Shown here: piece after piece, positions 1 through 6,843 of the stretch
How the letters are laid out: each line of letters opens with the position of its first letter
How positions within the stretch are numbered: position 1 is the first letter of the stretch
Notes under the pieces: generated by a model
Told to the model about the DNA's origin: nothing
What the model saw: only the letters and a program-made list of their open reading frames with translations
Database searches by the model: none
Assembly: GCA_947003675.1 (NCBI GenBank)
Contig: CAMQPJ010000040.1
Coordinates: 1 to 8,461, forward strand
DNA from: an uncultured Collinsella sp.
GTDB taxonomy: Bacteria > Actinomycetota > Coriobacteriia > Coriobacteriales > Coriobacteriaceae
DNA length: 8,461 nt
Direction: 5' to 3'
Program-made: the position numbers and the translations under genes

Positions 1-10
1 AAATATTGCC

Positions 11-39
11 TTTACGTGTTGATGCACACGGTGTGCAAT
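11..39 (+). promoter_or_regulatory. Candidate promoter of the tetR-activase operon
   Basis: A sigma70-like pair can be read as TTTACG (11-16) and TGCAAT (34-39) with a 17-base spacer; each hexamer matches 4 of 6 consensus bases. An alternative -10 is TAATAC (39-44), but its best -35, TTGATG (19-24), is only 14 bases away. The palindrome at 23-37 lies in the spacer and touches the proposed -10, so a bound repressor would block polymerase. The match is modest and no transcription start is known. Confidence 0.3.
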
Positions 40-66
40 AATACTCGCACTGTGCAATAGCGCACA
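23..66. promoter_or_regulatory. Cluster of inverted repeats, probable TetR operator sites
   Basis: The segment contains TGCACACGGTGTGCA (23-37), a perfect 7-bp inverted repeat around one central base. A second, shorter palindrome, GCACTGTGC (47-55), is centred 21 bp downstream, about two helical turns. TGTGC (51-55) also pairs with GCACA (62-66). The direct repeat TGTGCAATA occurs at 32-40 and 51-59. In all, five alternating GCAC/GTGC half-sites fill 43 bp immediately upstream of a tetR gene. TetR proteins usually bind such palindromes in their own promoters, so autoregulation is the natural reading; this is inferred from position and symmetry. Confidence 0.55.
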
Positions 67-77
67 GGCTGAGTAAC

Positions 78-85
78 AAGGAGGA
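78..85 (+). promoter_or_regulatory. Shine-Dalgarno site that sets the TTG start of tetR
   Basis: AAGGAGGA is an almost perfect ribosome-binding site and ends three bases before the TTG at 89. No ATG or GTG at a usable distance gives a complete TetR N-terminus, so this site supports the TTG start. The spacing is a little short. Combined with TTG it may keep regulator levels low relative to the mRNA. Confidence 0.7.
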
Positions 86-88
86 CGC

Positions 89-799
89 TTGTCCCAGCTC
101 GAGAAATGCGATCGCCGGTCCCTTCGCTCGCAGCGTGCCCTTCGCCAGGCACTTGCCAGCGAGCTTGCCGAAAGCGGCGACCTTTCGCGCATTAATGTCG
201 CGTCGCTCACCGAGCGCGCCGGTCTTACGCGCCGCACGTTCTATTCGCACTACCGCGATATCCCTGACTTTATCAATCAAATCGAGGACGGCTTGCTGGC
301 CGAGATCCGTGAGCGCATTGAGCTCATCACCGCAGCTCAGCTGCCCGATCTCTATCACAACATAGATGAGCTCGAGCCGGCGCCCGGTTCGGTTGAGCTG
401 CTGCGTTATCTTGCGGCCAACCGCGACTTAATCGGTGCGCTGTTGGGTCCGGGCGGCGACCAGGCCTTCATTAAAAGGATCATCGACACCGCTCGTGAGG
501 CTGTGGTGCCGCGTGCGCAGACGGGCATTTTGGGCCTGGCGCTGGGCACGTTCTTTGACTACTACGTTACCTACGTCGTAAGTGCCGAGGTCGGCATGAT
601 TCAGCGCTGGTTTGAGCGTGGACTCACCGAATCGCCTGAGGCCATGGCGCGCATTATGACGGTGCTCGCTTTTGTGCGCCCCGGTGACCTGTATGGCCAA
701 CCCATCGATATCAACGTGCCGGAATACGGCATGAAGCTATTGAACTTGCAGCTCGAGGACGCGGCCGACACCGCCGCAACCGTCGAGTCCAACAACTAA
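89..799 (+). CDS. TetR/AcrR-family transcriptional regulator
   Basis: Predicted DNA-binding regulator of 236 residues, within the usual TetR size. Residues about 10-60 form the N-terminal helical DNA-binding domain. The helix-turn-helix covers roughly residues 34-56 and includes VASLTERAGLTRRTFYSHY, a textbook TetR recognition helix ending in TFYSHY. The C-terminal ligand/dimer domain (about 100-200) contains FFDYYVTYVVSAEVGMIQRW and a following GLTESPEAMARIM stretch, which resembles the TetR_C_8 type of C-terminal region; the inducer cannot be predicted. Translation starts at TTG behind a strong Shine-Dalgarno site. The gene lies 11 bases ahead of the giant activase gene on the same strand, so the two are probably co-transcribed, and palindromes upstream suggest autoregulation. 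The family is clear; the target and ligand are inferred or unknown. Confidence 0.93.
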   Translation: MSQLEKCDRRSLRSQRALRQALASELAESGDLSRINVASLTERAGLTRRTFYSHYRDIPDFINQIEDGLLAEIRERIELITAAQLPDLYHNIDELEPAPGSVELLRYLAANRDLIGALLGPGGDQAFIKRIIDTAREAVVPRAQTGILGLALGTFFDYYVTYVVSAEVGMIQRWFERGLTESPEAMARIMTVLAFVRPGDLYGQPIDINVPEYGMKLLNLQLEDAADTAATVESNN

Positions 800-810
800 G
801 AGGAGAGACA

Positions 811-3800
811 ATGAGCAAACTCGTCGAGGGCATCAAGGACCGCATGGTCGCTGCCGCACGCGAGGCCGCGCCCGCCGTGGTGGACGCCGCGCAGAAGGCC
901 GCGACTGCCGCTGTCGAGAAGGTCGCCGAGGCAGTTGCCGATGCCAAGAACGCGGCAGGGGAGACGTCCGTTGCCAGCGAGCCCGCCACCGCCGCTGAGC
1001 CCGTAGCCGCCGCCCACGCCCCCGAAGGCGCGATCTTCAACCCCGGCAACGCCCACGGCAACCTGCACCTGGGCATCGACGTGGGCTCCACCACCGTTAA
1101 GCTCGCCGTGCTCAACGACGACAACCAGATTGTCTACGCCAAGTACCAGCGCCACCACACCGACGTCCGTGCCTGCGCCCGCGACCTGTTCGAGGGCGCT
1201 GTGACCGTGCTGCCGACGGCCCAGATGACCTGCGCCATTACCGGCTCGGGTGGCCTGCTGCTGTCCCAGTGGCTCGACCTGGAGTTTGTCCAGGAGGTCA
1301 TCGCCAGCAAGCGTGCCGTCGAGACCCTCATCCCGGCCACCGATGTCGCCATCGAGCTGGGCGGCGAGGACGCCAAGATCATCTACTTCGATAATGGCGT
1401 TGAGCAGCGCATGAACGGCACCTGCGCCGGCGGCACGGGCGCGTTCATCGATCAGATGGCAACCCTGCTGCACACTGACGCCAGCGGCCTTAACGAACTC
1501 GCGGCCAACGCCACCACCATCTATCCCATTGCCAGCCGCTGCGGCGTTTTTGCCAAGACCGACGTCCAGCCGCTGCTCAACGAGGGCGCCCGCCCCGAGG
1601 ACGTGGCCGCCTCCATCTTCCAGGCTGTCGTGACCCAGACCATCTCGGGTCTGGCGTGCGGCCGTCCCATCCGCGGCAACGTCGCCTTCCTGGGCGGCCC
1701 GCTGCAGTACCTCTCCGAGCTGCGCCACCGCTTCTACCTCACGCTCAACCTGGACGAGGAGCACCGTATCGTGCCCCAAAACGCTCACCTGTTTGTGGCG
1801 AGCGGCGCCGCCATGGCGCACGAGTCCAACAGGCTCAGCACGTTCCCGCAGCTCATCGAGGCCATCGACAGCTTGGGCGACACGCAGGGTGCCGAGGTCG
1901 AGCGTCTGGATCCGCTCTTTGCCACCGACGAGGACTTTGCCGAGTTCAAAACCCGTCACGACACCGAGGTCGTCCCCAAGGGCAAGCTCGAAGGCTACAC
2001 CGGCCGCGTGTTCATCGGTATCGACGCCGGCTCCACCACCATGAAGGCCGCGCTCGTGGGCGAGGACGGCCAGCTGTTGCACACCTGGTACGGCAACAAC
2101 AACGGCGACATCCTGGGCACGGCCAAGGTCATCATGGCCGATTTCTACAACCATATCCCTGCCGGCTGCACCATCGGCCACGTGACCACTACCGGCTATG
2201 GCGAGGCACTGCTCATCGAAGCCCTCAAGGCCGACTCCGGCGAGATCGAGACCGTTGCGCACCTGCGCGGCGCCAAGGCGTTCCTGCCCGGCGTCGAGTT
2301 TATTCTGGACATTGGCGGCCAGGACATGAAGTGCCTGCGCGTCAAGGACGGTGTAATCGAGCACATCATGCTCAACGAGGCCTGCTCGTCGGGTTGCGGT
2401 AGCTTTATCGAGAGCTTCGCCGTCTCTATGAACATGGACGTGCACGCGTTCGCCAACGCCGCCATCCATGCCAAGGCCCCGGTCGACCTGGGCAGTCGCT
2501 GCACGGTCTTTATGAACTCGCGCGTCAAGCAGGCGCAAAAGGAAGGCGCCACGGTGGGCGACATCGCGGCCGGCCTGTCCTATTCCGTCATCAAGAATGC
2601 TCTGTTCAAGGTCATTAAGCTGCGCGATCCCAAGGAGATCGGCAGCCAGGTGATCGTCCAGGGCGGCACCTTTATGTCCGATGCCACGCTGCGCGCGTTT
2701 GAGCAGCTCACCGGCGTTCACGCCGTGCGCCCCGACATCGCCGGCTGCATGGGCGCCTACGGTGCGGCCCTGCTCGCCCGCGATCGCGCCGGCGCGAACG
2801 GCACCTCGACCATCCTCTCGGCCGAGGACATCGCGCACCTCACCGTGACGCAAAAGCATGTCCGCTGCGGCCGTTGCTCTAACAACTGCCAGCTCACCGT
2901 CAATGACTTTGGCGGCGGCAGGCGCTTTATCACCGGTAACCGCTGCGAGAAGGGCGCCGGCCACAAAAAGCAGAAGACCGAGGCCCCCAACCTCTTCAAA
3001 AAGAAAAACGAGCTGCTCTTTGACCGCGAGGTGCTGAGCCCCGACGAGGCCCCGCGCGGCACCGTGGGTATCCCGCGCGCACTTAACATGTACGAGAACT
3101 ACCCCTTCTGGCATGCGTTCTTTACGCGCCTGGGCTTTAGCGTGCAGCTGTCCGACCAGTCGAGCAAAAAGACTTACCAGGCAGGCATCGAGTCCATGCC
3201 GTCCGAGAGCGTGTGCTACCCGGCAAAGATGAGCCACGGCCATGTGATGAACCTTATCGACCGCGATGTCGACTTCATTTGGATGCCGTGCGTGCGCTGG
3301 GAGCGCAAGGAGGATCCGACCGCCGGCAACTGTTATAACTGCCCCATCGTCATGAGCTACCCCACGGCGCTGGCGCTCAACATCGACGAGATCCGCGAGC
3401 AGAACATCGAGTTCCTGTATCCGTTTGTGCCGTATCACGATAAGACTGAGCTCAAGCGCCGCCTGTACCAGGTGCTCGCCGTTGATCGCGTGGCCGATGC
3501 GCAAGCCGGTCGCGGTCGCGTGCGCGGTCCCAAGATCACGCGCTCCGAGGTCGATGCCGCCGTCAACGCCGCCTACGAGGCCGACGCGCGTTTTCACGAG
3601 GACATCCAGACCATGGGCGAGGAGGCCCTTAAGTGGGTCGAGGACCACGGCGGCCACGGCATCGTACTCGCCGGCCGTCCTTACCACAACGACCCCGAGA
3701 TCAACCACGCCCTGCCCGAGCTTATCTCGAGCTTTGGCTTTGCGGTCTTTACCGAGGATTCGCTTGCGCACCTGGTGAAGCCCGAGCGTCCGATTCGCGT

Positions 3801-5592
3801 CGTCGACCAGTGGATGTACCACAGCCGCCTGTACGCCGTCGCCCGTTTTGTGACGATGCGCAACGACCTGGATTTGATCCAGCTCAACTCCTTCGGCTGC
3901 GGCTTGGACGCCCTGACCACCGACCAGGTGCAGGAAATCCTTGAGGCCAGCGGCAAGATCTACACCGTGCTCAAGATCGATGAGGTGTCCAATCTGGGCG
4001 CCGCGCGCATCCGCATCCGCTCGCTCATGGCGGCGCTCAAGGACCAGGAGGCCGAGCGCTTGGCAGAGGCCACGGCCGCGGGCGAGGCTTACGAGCAGGG
4101 CGATGCCGCGCCGGTGGCCCCTTCCACGGACGCTCCCGCGTTCGCGAGCCGCAAGTACACGTTCGAGGCGCAGCGTGAGAGCGCCTCGACCGCATGGCCC
4201 AAGGTGCCCTTTACCGAGCAGATGCGTGACGAGGGCTATACCATCCTGTGCCCGCAGATGGCGCCGATCCACTTTGACCTGGTCAAAGAGGTGTTCCGCG
4301 GTGCCGGCTACAACTTGGAGCTGCTGCCCTCAACCGATCACGACGCCGTCGAGGCCGGCCTGCGCTACGTGAACAACGACATCTGCTATCCGTCGATCCT
4401 GGTGACCGGCCAGATTATGGAGGCCATCGAGAGCGGTCGGTACGACCTGTCCAAGACGGCCGTGGTTATCAGCCAGACCGGCGGCGGCTGCCGTGCCACC
4501 AACTACATCGCACTCATCCGCAAGGCCCTGCGCGAGAGCGGCCACCCCGAGATCCCGGTGATCTCGCTTTCGGCCGTGGCGCTGGGCGAGGACAACCCCG
4601 GCTTTAAGATTACACCGGCGCTGCTTAAGCAGGCAGTCTACGCGGTGCTCTTTGGCGACGTAATGATGCAGATGCTCTACCGCTGCCGCCCGTACGAGGC
4701 CACGCCCGGTGCTGCCAACGCACTCTACGAGGAGTACATGGCGCGCGCCCGCAAGTTGGCGCCCAAGTTCAACCGTCACAACTACACCAAGCTGTGCCGC
4801 GAGGCCATCCACGCGTTCGACACCATGCCGCTTGTGGGCGAGGGCACCAAGCCGCGCGTGGGCGTGGTCGGCGAGATCTTGGTCAAGTTCCACCCTACAG
4901 CCAACAACCACGTGGTCGATGTCATCGAGCGCGAGGGCTGCGAGGCCGTGGTGCCGGGCCTGCTCGACTTCTTCCTGTACTCCATGAGCAATGCCGAGCT
5001 GCAGAAGGACGAGCTGGGAAGCTCTGCCACTACGCGCGCGGGCATGCAAGCGCTTATTAAGCTCGTGGACTGGATGCGTACGCCGGTGGAGGAGATGCTC
5101 GAGAAGTCCCGCCGCTTTGAGGCGCCCGAGCGCATCGGCACCATGGCCGACAAGGCCCGTACGGTGCTTTCGGTGTGCAACAACATGGGCGAAGGCTGGT
5201 TGCTTACGGCCGAGATGCTCGACCTGATTGACCACGGCGCACCCAATATCATCTGCACGCAGCCCTTCGCGTGCCTGCCCAATCACGTGGTGGGCAAGGC
5301 CGTAATCAAGGAGTTGCGCCGCCAGCATCCCGAGAGCAACATCGTCGCGGTGGACTACGACCCCGGCGCGTCCGAAGTCAATCAGCTCAACCGCATTAAG
5401 CTCATGATCAGCGTGGCTAAGGAGAACATGCGCGCCGGCAAGGGCTTTAAGCTCGAGAAGGTGGCGCCGCTCGCGATGGACGAGGTCACCGGCCAGATGC
5501 GTGCCCATGACGGCTGCGTGAGCTGCGGCTCGGTCGATGAGAGCGCCGTGGCGTCGGTCGCTGAGCGCCTGGGACGCGGCATTAAGAAGTAA
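811..5592 (+). CDS. Giant acyl-CoA dehydratase activase-type fusion protein (two BcrAD/BadFG ATPase modules, DUF2229, HgdB-like region)
   Basis: Predicted cytoplasmic Fe-S ATPase of 1593 residues. Family members (HgdC/BadF-like 'archerases') couple ATP hydrolysis to transfer of a very low-potential electron to 2-hydroxyacyl-CoA dehydratases or benzoyl-CoA reductases. Residues 1-75 are an Ala-rich helical extension. Module 1 (about 86-340) has phosphate motifs IDVGSTTVKLAV (89-100) and IELGGEDAKII (181-191), and cluster cysteines Cys205 (NGTCAGGTG) and Cys244 (ASRCGVF). Module 2 (about 400-660) repeats this: IDAGSTTMKAAL (404-415), LDIGGQDMKCL (499-509), Cys525 and Cys564. Next comes a CxxCx3C motif (686, 689, 693) with Cys712. 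A DUF2229-like region follows from about 750, with cysteines 802, 827, 841 and 844. After an Ala/Pro linker (about 1076-1112), a COG3581/HgdB-like region carries cysteines 1192, 1227, 1482, 1488, 1569 and 1572. ATG follows AGGAG (801-805). The gene is intact. The fusion family is clear; its substrate is not known to me. Confidence 0.9.
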   Translation: MSKLVEGIKDRMVAAAREAAPAVVDAAQKAATAAVEKVAEAVADAKNAAGETSVASEPATAAEPVAAAHAPEGAIFNPGNAHGNLHLGIDVGSTTVKLAVLNDDNQIVYAKYQRHHTDVRACARDLFEGAVTVLPTAQMTCAITGSGGLLLSQWLDLEFVQEVIASKRAVETLIPATDVAIELGGEDAKIIYFDNGVEQRMNGTCAGGTGAFIDQMATLLHTDASGLNELAANATTIYPIASRCGVFAKTDVQPLLNEGARPEDVAASIFQAVVTQTISGLACGRPIRGNVAFLGGPLQYLSELRHRFYLTLNLDEEHRIVPQNAHLFVASGAAMAHESNRLSTFPQLIEAIDSLGDTQGAEVERLDPLFATDEDFAEFKTRHDTEVVPKGKLEGYTGRVFIGIDAGSTTMKAALVGEDGQLLHTWYGNNNGDILGTAKVIMADFYNHIPAGCTIGHVTTTGYGEALLIEALKADSGEIETVAHLRGAKAFLPGVEFILDIGGQDMKCLRVKDGVIEHIMLNEACSSGCGSFIESFAVSMNMDVHAFANAAIHAKAPVDLGSRCTVFMNSRVKQAQKEGATVGDIAAGLSYSVIKNALFKVIKLRDPKEIGSQVIVQGGTFMSDATLRAFEQLTGVHAVRPDIAGCMGAYGAALLARDRAGANGTSTILSAEDIAHLTVTQKHVRCGRCSNNCQLTVNDFGGGRRFITGNRCEKGAGHKKQKTEAPNLFKKKNELLFDREVLSPDEAPRGTVGIPRALNMYENYPFWHAFFTRLGFSVQLSDQSSKKTYQAGIESMPSESVCYPAKMSHGHVMNLIDRDVDFIWMPCVRWERKEDPTAGNCYNCPIVMSYPTALALNIDEIREQNIEFLYPFVPYHDKTELKRRLYQVLAVDRVADAQAGRGRVRGPKITRSEVDAAVNAAYEADARFHEDIQTMGEEALKWVEDHGGHGIVLAGRPYHNDPEINHALPELISSFGFAVFTEDSLAHLVKPERPIRVVDQWMYHSRLYAVARFVTMRNDLDLIQLNSFGCGLDALTTDQVQEILEASGKIYTVLKIDEVSNLGAARIRIRSLMAALKDQEAERLAEATAAGEAYEQGDAAPVAPSTDAPAFASRKYTFEAQRESASTAWPKVPFTEQMRDEGYTILCPQMAPIHFDLVKEVFRGAGYNLELLPSTDHDAVEAGLRYVNNDICYPSILVTGQIMEAIESGRYDLSKTAVVISQTGGGCRATNYIALIRKALRESGHPEIPVISLSAVALGEDNPGFKITPALLKQAVYAVLFGDVMMQMLYRCRPYEATPGAANALYEEYMARARKLAPKFNRHNYTKLCREAIHAFDTMPLVGEGTKPRVGVVGEILVKFHPTANNHVVDVIEREGCEAVVPGLLDFFLYSMSNAELQKDELGSSATTRAGMQALIKLVDWMRTPVEEMLEKSRRFEAPERIGTMADKARTVLSVCNNMGEGWLLTAEMLDLIDHGAPNIICTQPFACLPNHVVGKAVIKELRRQHPESNIVAVDYDPGASEVNQLNRIKLMISVAKENMRAGKGFKLEKVAPLAMDEVTGQMRAHDGCVSCGSVDESAVASVAERLGRGIKK

Positions 5593-5620
5593 CTGGCCTG
5601 CTATGGGCTAGATGTGAGAC

Positions 5621-5657
5621 AAACGGGTGGTAGCCGTACCGGCTACCACCCGTTTTT
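5621..5657 (+). terminator. Rho-independent terminator of the tetR-activase operon
   Basis: A perfect 15-bp stem pairs AAACGGGTGGTAGCC (5621-5635) with GGCTACCACCCGTTT (5641-5655) around a 5-base loop. A run of five T (5653-5657) overlaps the end of the stem. It starts 28 bases after the activase stop codon, which is where an operon terminator is expected. Only three A precede the stem, so it should work mainly on the plus strand. Confidence 0.92.
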
Positions 5658-5709
5658 ACTGGACATATGTGGTGTAAATTGCCTCGCTTTCCCCTCCTGC
5701 GAGCTTGGA

Positions 5710-5839
5710 TTTCGGAAGTGCGGGGAAAAACTCGGAACCTCCGAGCACACCGCCCTTTTCGACTCTTGTGACCTGCGGTTTTGTTGCCTAAAAAGCCGGT
5801 CTGGTCGGCGGTATTCGATTTTTCCCCGCACTTCCGAAA
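5710..5839. repeat. Structured palindromic intergenic element with 21-bp perfect terminal inverted repeats
   Basis: The left arm at 5710-5730 (begins TTTCGGAAGTGCGGGG, ends in five A) is the exact reverse complement of the right arm at 5819-5839. The 88 bases between them are also structured. CTCGGAACCTCCGAG (5731-5745) is a 6-bp hairpin. ACCGCC (5749-5754) pairs with GGCGGT (5807-5812), and nested inside are GACC (5770-5773) with GGTC (5798-5801), and GGTTTT (5777-5782) with AAAAGCC. The predicted fold is a long closing stem with two side arms. No target-site duplication is visible. It could be a MITE-like or REP-like repeat, or a structured RNA; dispersed copies cannot be tested from one window. 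The rest of 5658-6009 shows no convincing gene. Confidence 0.75.
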
Positions 5840-5865
5840 ACGGTTGCCCGGTGGCACCAATAACT

Positions 5866-5901
5866 GGCTACAGAAAGCTAAGATAATGAACAGCTGTAGC
5901 C
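5866..5901. other. Weak stem-loop upstream of the acetyltransferase gene
   Basis: GGCTACAG (5866-5873) pairs perfectly with CTGTAGCC (5894-5901) across a 20-base, mostly AT-rich loop. No T-run follows it, so it is unlikely to be an intrinsic terminator. It could be a leader structure of the downstream gene or chance. A poor -10-like TATAGA lies just downstream at 5926-5931 with no good -35. Confidence 0.3.
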
Positions 5902-6009
5902 GTTCGCCGCAAATTACCGTCCATTTATAGAACCCATCTCCGGTGCTTGGCCTCCTTGATCCAAAGGGGGCAAAAGCAAATGAGGTATGGGGGTAGAGGG
6001 GAAACGGTA

Positions 6010-6807
6010 ATGGATCGGCAAATCGTGCTTAAGCAGGATATTCTCGACGCGCTCTCCGCCGTCGGTATGTGCGCAGGGCAGATGGTTATGGTCCATTGTT
6101 CGCTCAGCGCGCTTGGATATGTGTGCGGCGGCGCACAGCCGGTGATCGAGGCGCTGCTCCAAGCGGTGGGCGAGACCGGCACCATCATGATGCCGACGCA
6201 GTCCTGGAAAAACCTGGACCCCGAGAGTGGTGTCCATTGGTAAGAGCCCTACGAATGGTGGCAGCTGATTCGCGATAACTGGCCTGCCTATGACAAGTGC
6301 ATCACGCCCACCAACACGATGGAAGCCGTAGCCGAAATGTTTCGCACGTGGCCAGGCACGCTCCGCAGCGATCACCCAGCGCGTTCAGTGGCGGCAAACG
6401 GTCAGCATGCGCAATTCCTGACGGAGAACCACGACCTAAGCAATATCTTTGGCGACGGATCGCCCATCGACCGCCTGTACGATTTGGACGGCTACGTGCT
6501 GCTCGTGGGCGTGGGCTACGACAAGAATACGTCACTGCATTTGGCGGACGCCCGTGCGCAATACCCCGGCAAACACGACTGCGTCGAACATAGCGCGATT
6601 ATGGAAAACGGCCGGCGCGTGTGAAAGGAATACCGCACACTCTTTGTCGACGGCGAGGACTTTAACGAGATTGGCACTGCTTTTGAGCAGGAATGTACGG
6701 CGCGCACGGCGCGCCTCGGCAACGGGACAATCCGTTTTGTGCGCCAACGCGAACTTGTCGATTTTGCCGTGAACTGGATCGAGCACCATCGCGGCTGCCC
6801 CGAGTGA
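6010..6807 (+). pseudogene. AAC(3)-family N-acetyltransferase, disrupted by two in-frame stop codons
   Basis: Members of the aminoglycoside N3-acetyltransferase (Antibiotic_NAT) family move acetyl from acetyl-CoA to an amine. The reading frame from ATG 6010 (AGAGGGG at 5995-6001) to TGA 6805-6807 would give 265 codons, the usual length. Family features stay in one frame throughout: MVMVHCSLSALGYVCGGAQ near the start, GTIMMPTQSW, SDHPARSV with His122, LVGVGYDKNTSLHLAD with His177, and a C-terminal LVDFAVNWIEHHR. TAA at 6241-6243 (codon 78) and TGA at 6622-6624 (codon 205) interrupt it. Both can come from one substitution, for example GAA to TAA and TGG to TGA. With the first stop only 77 residues are made, without the catalytic core. 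Chromosomal members often have unproven substrates, so antibiotic resistance should not be assumed even for an intact copy. In-frame ATG 5980 and TTG 5947 are alternative starts. Confidence 0.88.
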
Positions 6808-6839
6808 TCCCTTGGGGACGGAGGAAAAGGGATCATTTT
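6805..6839 (+). terminator. Stem-loop with T-tract after the acetyltransferase pseudogene
   Basis: TGATCCCTT (6805-6813) pairs with AAGGGATCA (6827-6835) across a 13-base, purine-rich loop; TTTT follows at 6836-6839. The stem begins on the pseudogene's own stop codon. The short T-run and large loop make it a weak or moderate terminator. GATCATTTTGATC (6831-6843) forms a second, alternative palindrome sharing the right arm. It might instead be a copy of a small intergenic repeat. Confidence 0.55.
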
Positions 6840-6843
6840 GATC

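Noticed and set aside
1656..2402. 248-codon plus-strand open frame inside the activase gene
   Set aside because: Overlaps module 1 and 2 coding sequence in another frame; Arg/Pro/His-rich translation typical of an out-of-frame reading of GC-rich DNA.
796..4272. 1158-codon open frame on the minus strand opposite the activase gene
   Set aside because: It is a shadow of GC-rich codon use in the activase gene. Its translation is rich in His, Gly, Val and Ala with no recognisable domain, and the plus-strand protein has clear motifs throughout.
4330..5508. 392-codon minus-strand open frame
   Set aside because: Same cause: it lies wholly inside the activase gene, has similar odd composition and no recognisable family.
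5710..5839. Insertion sequence or CRISPR interpretation of the palindromic element
   Set aside because: There is no transposase reading frame inside, no target-site duplication, and only two inverted arms rather than regularly spaced direct repeats.
5582..5886. Short open frames on both strands across the terminator and palindromic element
   Set aside because: Both strands are open over the same inverted-repeat DNA, and the peptides share FRKCGEK-type and FPRTSE-type segments only because the repeat arms are complementary. No good ribosome-binding site is seen.
6241..6624. Stop-codon recoding or selenocysteine in the acetyltransferase gene
   Set aside because: The two stops differ (TAA and TGA), the TGA position is best explained by a lost Trp codon, and I see no convincing selenocysteine-insertion hairpin after it. 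Nonsense mutation is simpler.
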